Source: JAOUEE01 sp051011595 (GTDB lineage: Bacteria; Actinomycetota; Acidimicrobiia; Acidimicrobiales; SHLQ01). Taken from it: a stretch of 7,170 nt of DNA. The position numbers and the translations under genes were made by a program. The stretch covers positions 1 to 7,170 of the forward strand of contig JBPCTQ010000214.1 in the NCBI GenBank assembly GCA_051011595.1, given 5' to 3'. How positions within the stretch are numbered: position 1 is the stretch's first letter; each line of letters starts with the position of its first letter. Positions 4,360 through 7,170 of the stretch are shown in pieces. The notes under the pieces were generated by a model. It made no database searches. It had not been told where the DNA came from and was given only the letters and a program-made list of their open reading frames with translations.

Positions 4360-7170
4360 GTGACCGACACGACCGGGGAACAAGACACCGCGCCGACGAT
4401 GGGGCCCAACGCCTGGCTCATCGACGAGATGTACGACCGATTCCAGCAGGATCCGTCGTCGGTGAGCGAGAGCTGGCAGGAGTTCTTCGCCGACTACGGC
4501 GAGCTGCGTCCCTCCAGCGTCGCACCCTCGCCGGCGGCCACCGTCTCGAGTGTGCCCAACCCCTCGGCCCCGGACGGGGCGCCCGCTCCGGCTGCGACTG
4601 AAGAGGCAGAGGAGGAAGAGGCCGCCGAGGTCGCCGGCGAACCGATCCGGGGGGCCGGGGCCCGGATCGTGGCCAACATGGAAGCCAGCCTCGATGTCCC
4701 CACTGCCACCTCGTTCCGGGAGGTTCCGGCTCGGCTGCTGGAGGTCAACCGCTCGATCATCAACGGGTACCTGGGCCGTACCCGCAGTGGCAAGGTGTCG
4801 TTCACCCATGTGATCGGGTACGCCGTGGTTCGCGCCATCGCCGACTCGGTACCGGTGATGAACTCCTCCTACGTCGAGGACCCCGACGGCAAACCCCGGG
4901 TCATCCACCACGATCACATCAACCTCGGTATCGCCGTTGACGTCGAGAAGTCCGATGGCAGCCGCACGTTGATGGTTCCGTCGATCAAGGCCGCCGACAC
5001 CCTCGACTTCCACGCCTTCGTCGATGCCTACGAGACCCTCATTCGTAAGGTCCGCTCCAACACCTTGTCGCCCGACGACTTCGCCGGTACCACGGTGAGC
5101 CTCACCAACCCGGGCACCATCGGCACCGTCCAGTCCGTGCCCCGGCTGATGCCCGGCCAGGGGCTCATCGTCGGGGTGGGCACCATTGCCTTTCCCACCG
5201 AGTTCCAGGCGGCCGACAAGACCACGCTGGCCGATCTCGGCATCTCCAAGATCCTCACCATCAGCTCGACCTATGACCATCGGGTCATCCAGGGCGCCGA
5301 GTCGGGGCTGTTCTTGAAGAAGGTCCACGAGCTGCTGTTGGGTGAAGACGACTTCTACGTCGATGTGTTCCGCAGCGTCGAGGTGCCGTACGAGGCCGTG
5401 AAATGGCGGGTCGACGTCAACCCCCTCGAACGCGACCAGGTCATGCTCGAGAAGCAGGCCCAGGTCAACATGTTGATCAACATGTACCGGGTGCGCGGCC
5501 ACAACATCGCCGACCTCGACCCACTGCGGGTGCGCGAACCGCAGATTCACACCGAGCTCGACCCGGCCACCTTCGGGCTCACCATCTGGGACCTCGAACG
5601 CGAGTTCCTCACCGGCGGACTGATGGGCGGCCATGCCCAGATCGGCGGCCAGGCCCGCATGCCGCTGTCGGAGATCCTCAAGGTGTTGCGCGACGCCTAC
5701 TGCCGCTCCATCGGCGTCGAGTTCATGCACATCCAGGACCCGGTGCAGAAAGCATGGATCCAGAGCCGCATGGAGGGGGTCGAGTACAAGGTCGACGCCG
5801 ACGAGCAGCGCCACATCCTCGACCGGCTCAACGCCGCCGAAGCCATCGAGAAGTTCCTGGGCACCAAGTACGTGGGCCAGAAGCGGTTCGGCTTGGAGGG
5901 GGCCGAGAGTGCCATACCCATCCTCGACAAGTTGCTCAACGAAGCGGCCGACGCCCAGACCCAGGAAGCCGTCATCGGCATGGCCCATCGGGGTCGACTC
6001 AACGTGCTGGTCAACATCGTCGGCAAGGACTACAACCAGCTGTTCGAGGAGTTCGAGGACTCGATCCATCCCGACTCGGTGCAGGGGTCGGGCGACGTCA
6101 AGTATCACCTCGGCCAGCGCGGCGTGTTCCACGCCCGTAGCGGCAACTCCATCGATGTGGAGGTGGCGGCCAATCCGTCCCACCTCGAGGCCGTCGACCC
6201 GGTGGTCGAGGGAATGGCCCGAGCCAAGATGGATCTCATCGACCCGCCCGGGCGCTATCCCATCCTGCCCGTTCTCATCCACGGCGACGCCGCCTTCGCC
6301 GGCCAGGGGGTGGTGGCCGAGACCCTGAACCTGTCCAACATCAAGGGATATCGGGTGGGCGGCACCATCCACGTGATCATCAACAACCAGTTGGGGTTCA
6401 CCACCACCCCCGACTCGGCCCGGTCGTCGGAGTACTCCACCGATGTGGCCAAGATGGTGCAGGCTCCCATCTTCCACGTGAACAGCGACGACCCCGAGGC
6501 GTGTGTCCGGGTGGCCGAGCTGGCCTTCGCGTACCGCCAGGAGTTCCATCGAGACGTGGTCATCGACATGGTGTGTTACCGGCGCCACGGCCACAACGAA
6601 GGCGACGATCCCAGCTACACCCAACCGCTGATGTACAAGGCCATCGACGCCCGCCGCAGCGTGCGCAAGCTCTACACCGAATCGCTCATCAAACGAGGCG
6701 ACATCGACCTCGACGAGGCCGAACACGCGCTGGCCGACTTCCAGCGACGGCTCCAGGACGCGTTGGACGAGACCCGACAATCGGCCGAGTCCGATGCCGG
6801 CGGCAAGGCCCGGCCGGCCACACCTCCCCGCGGGGTGTTGCCGCCCACCGACACGGCGGTGTCGGGCGAGGTGCTCGACGAGGTCTACCGCGCCCTCACC
6901 TCGGTGCCCGACGGATTCACCGTTCATCCCAAACTGGCCCGCCAGTTCGAGGCGCGCGACGCCATGTACGCCGACGGCCAGGTCGACTGGGCGCTGGGTG
7001 AGGCCTTCGCCATCGGTTCGCTGCTGCACGAGGGGACCTCGGTGCGGATGACGGGCCAGGACACCCGTCGGGGCACCTTCTCGCACCGCCACTCCACCGT
7101 GGTCGACAACATCACCGGCGACGAGCACGAGCCCTTACGCACCCTCACCGAGGGGTCGGCGAGCAAGCTG
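4360..7170 (+). CDS. kgd: Multifunctional 2-oxoglutarate decarboxylase/dehydrogenase, E2-E1 fusion (Kgd/OdhA type), 3' end off window
   Basis: Converts 2-oxoglutarate in the TCA cycle as the thiamine-diphosphate E1 component fused to an E2 succinyltransferase domain; cytoplasmic. The frame is open for all 937 visible codons; the family runs to about 1200-1250 residues, so the C-terminal quarter is missing. Domains in order: E1 N-terminal helix (NAWLIDEMYDRF, about 17-47); Ala/Pro/Glu linker (about 49-95); E2 catalytic domain (about 98-335) with YDHRVIQGAESG and active-site His307; E1 from about 350, with RVRGHNIADLDPL, MAHRGRLN (His543), YHLGQRG (His583), the ThDP/Mg motif GDAAF (642) to Asn675-Asn676, and RRHGHNEGDDP (His743, His745); then the pyrimidine-binding domain with Glu881 and GQDTRRGTFSHRH (899-911). 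As in other Kgd proteins there is no lipoyl or subunit-binding domain ahead of the E2 core. GTG at 4360 is chosen because of the -10 spacing; ATG at 4399 (MGPNAWL) is the alternative. Confidence 0.96.
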   Translation, partial: MTDTTGEQDTAPTMGPNAWLIDEMYDRFQQDPSSVSESWQEFFADYGELRPSSVAPSPAATVSSVPNPSAPDGAPAPAATEEAEEEEAAEVAGEPIRGAGARIVANMEASLDVPTATSFREVPARLLEVNRSIINGYLGRTRSGKVSFTHVIGYAVVRAIADSVPVMNSSYVEDPDGKPRVIHHDHINLGIAVDVEKSDGSRTLMVPSIKAADTLDFHAFVDAYETLIRKVRSNTLSPDDFAGTTVSLTNPGTIGTVQSVPRLMPGQGLIVGVGTIAFPTEFQAADKTTLADLGISKILTISSTYDHRVIQGAESGLFLKKVHELLLGEDDFYVDVFRSVEVPYEAVKWRVDVNPLERDQVMLEKQAQVNMLINMYRVRGHNIADLDPLRVREPQIHTELDPATFGLTIWDLEREFLTGGLMGGHAQIGGQARMPLSEILKVLRDAYCRSIGVEFMHIQDPVQKAWIQSRMEGVEYKVDADEQRHILDRLNAAEAIEKFLGTKYVGQKRFGLEGAESAIPILDKLLNEAADAQTQEAVIGMAHRGRLNVLVNIVGKDYNQLFEEFEDSIHPDSVQGSGDVKYHLGQRGVFHARSGNSIDVEVAANPSHLEAVDPVVEGMARAKMDLIDPPGRYPILPVLIHGDAAFAGQGVVAETLNLSNIKGYRVGGTIHVIINNQLGFTTTPDSARSSEYSTDVAKMVQAPIFHVNSDDPEACVRVAELAFAYRQEFHRDVVIDMVCYRRHGHNEGDDPSYTQPLMYKAIDARRSVRKLYTESLIKRGDIDLDEAEHALADFQRRLQDALDETRQSAESDAGGKARPATPPRGVLPPTDTAVSGEVLDEVYRALTSVPDGFTVHPKLARQFEARDAMYADGQVDWALGEAFAIGSLLHEGTSVRMTGQDTRRGTFSHRHSTVVDNITGDEHEPLRTLTEGSASKL

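Noticed and set aside
4263..4421. N-terminal extension of xth by 53 residues to an ATG at 4421.
   Set aside because: The extension is Gly/Pro/Arg/Ala-rich, has no match to the Xth family, and would overlap the kgd promoter and first codons. The ATG at 4262 gives the expected family N-terminus.
4018..7128. A 1036-codon open frame on the minus strand, overlapping the 5' part of xth, the intergenic region and nearly all of kgd.
   Set aside because: It is a shadow of GC-rich codon use in kgd. Its translation is low-complexity Gly/Val/His/Asp/Leu with no recognisable domain, while the plus strand encodes a complete run of conserved Kgd motifs. It also crosses the xth coding sequence and both predicted promoters.
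1..7170. Mobile elements, CRISPR arrays, tRNA or rRNA genes, defence or toxin-antitoxin systems.
   Set aside because: No transposase or integrase coding, spaced direct repeats, tRNA-like cloverleaf or rRNA sequence was seen. The window is almost fully occupied by four housekeeping genes.

Overview
This is a GC-rich stretch (about two-thirds G+C by eye, with strong G/C preference at third codon positions) from an actinomycete-type chromosome. Two genes point to Actinomycetota: a UvrD2-like helicase ending in an HRDC domain, and a 2-oxoglutarate decarboxylase/dehydrogenase of the Kgd type, in which an E2 acyltransferase domain is fused in front of the E1 domain. Both are characteristic of this phylum. 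A deep-branching group such as Acidimicrobiia is possible, but the window alone cannot prove it.

Layout. Bases 2-1303 (+) hold the C-terminal half of a UvrD2-like superfamily 1 helicase, cut by the left edge. It converges tail to tail, with only 4 bp between stop codons, on a two-gene minus-strand unit: xth (exonuclease III/AP endonuclease, 4262-3483) followed 3 bp later by a CPA2/CHX-like cation:proton antiporter with a C-terminal pair of universal-stress-like domains (3479-1308). A 97-bp divergent intergenic region (4263-4359) separates xth from kgd, which reads rightward from 4360 and is cut by the right edge after 937 codons. kgd is open over its whole visible length and is the largest gene here.

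Regulation. The divergent intergenic region carries a TANNNT-type -10 element for each direction. The kgd element ends 7 nt before its GTG and the xth element 8 nt before its ATG. Neither gene has a convincing Shine-Dalgarno sequence, so both mRNAs are probably leaderless or nearly so. A perfect 14-bp palindrome lies just upstream of the kgd -10 element. The xth/uvrD2/antiporter end has no room for a conventional terminator; a 12-bp palindrome contains both stop codons.

Function. The genes are housekeeping or stress-related: DNA unwinding, base-excision repair, monovalent cation/pH homeostasis and the TCA-cycle 2-oxoglutarate step. I see no mobile element, CRISPR array, RNA gene, toxin-antitoxin pair or defence system, and no convincing new system. 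The points worth a second look are small-scale: promoter architecture, a tandem-repeat tail, a missing zinc-binding motif in the helicase, and degenerate nucleotide-binding motifs in the antiporter tail.
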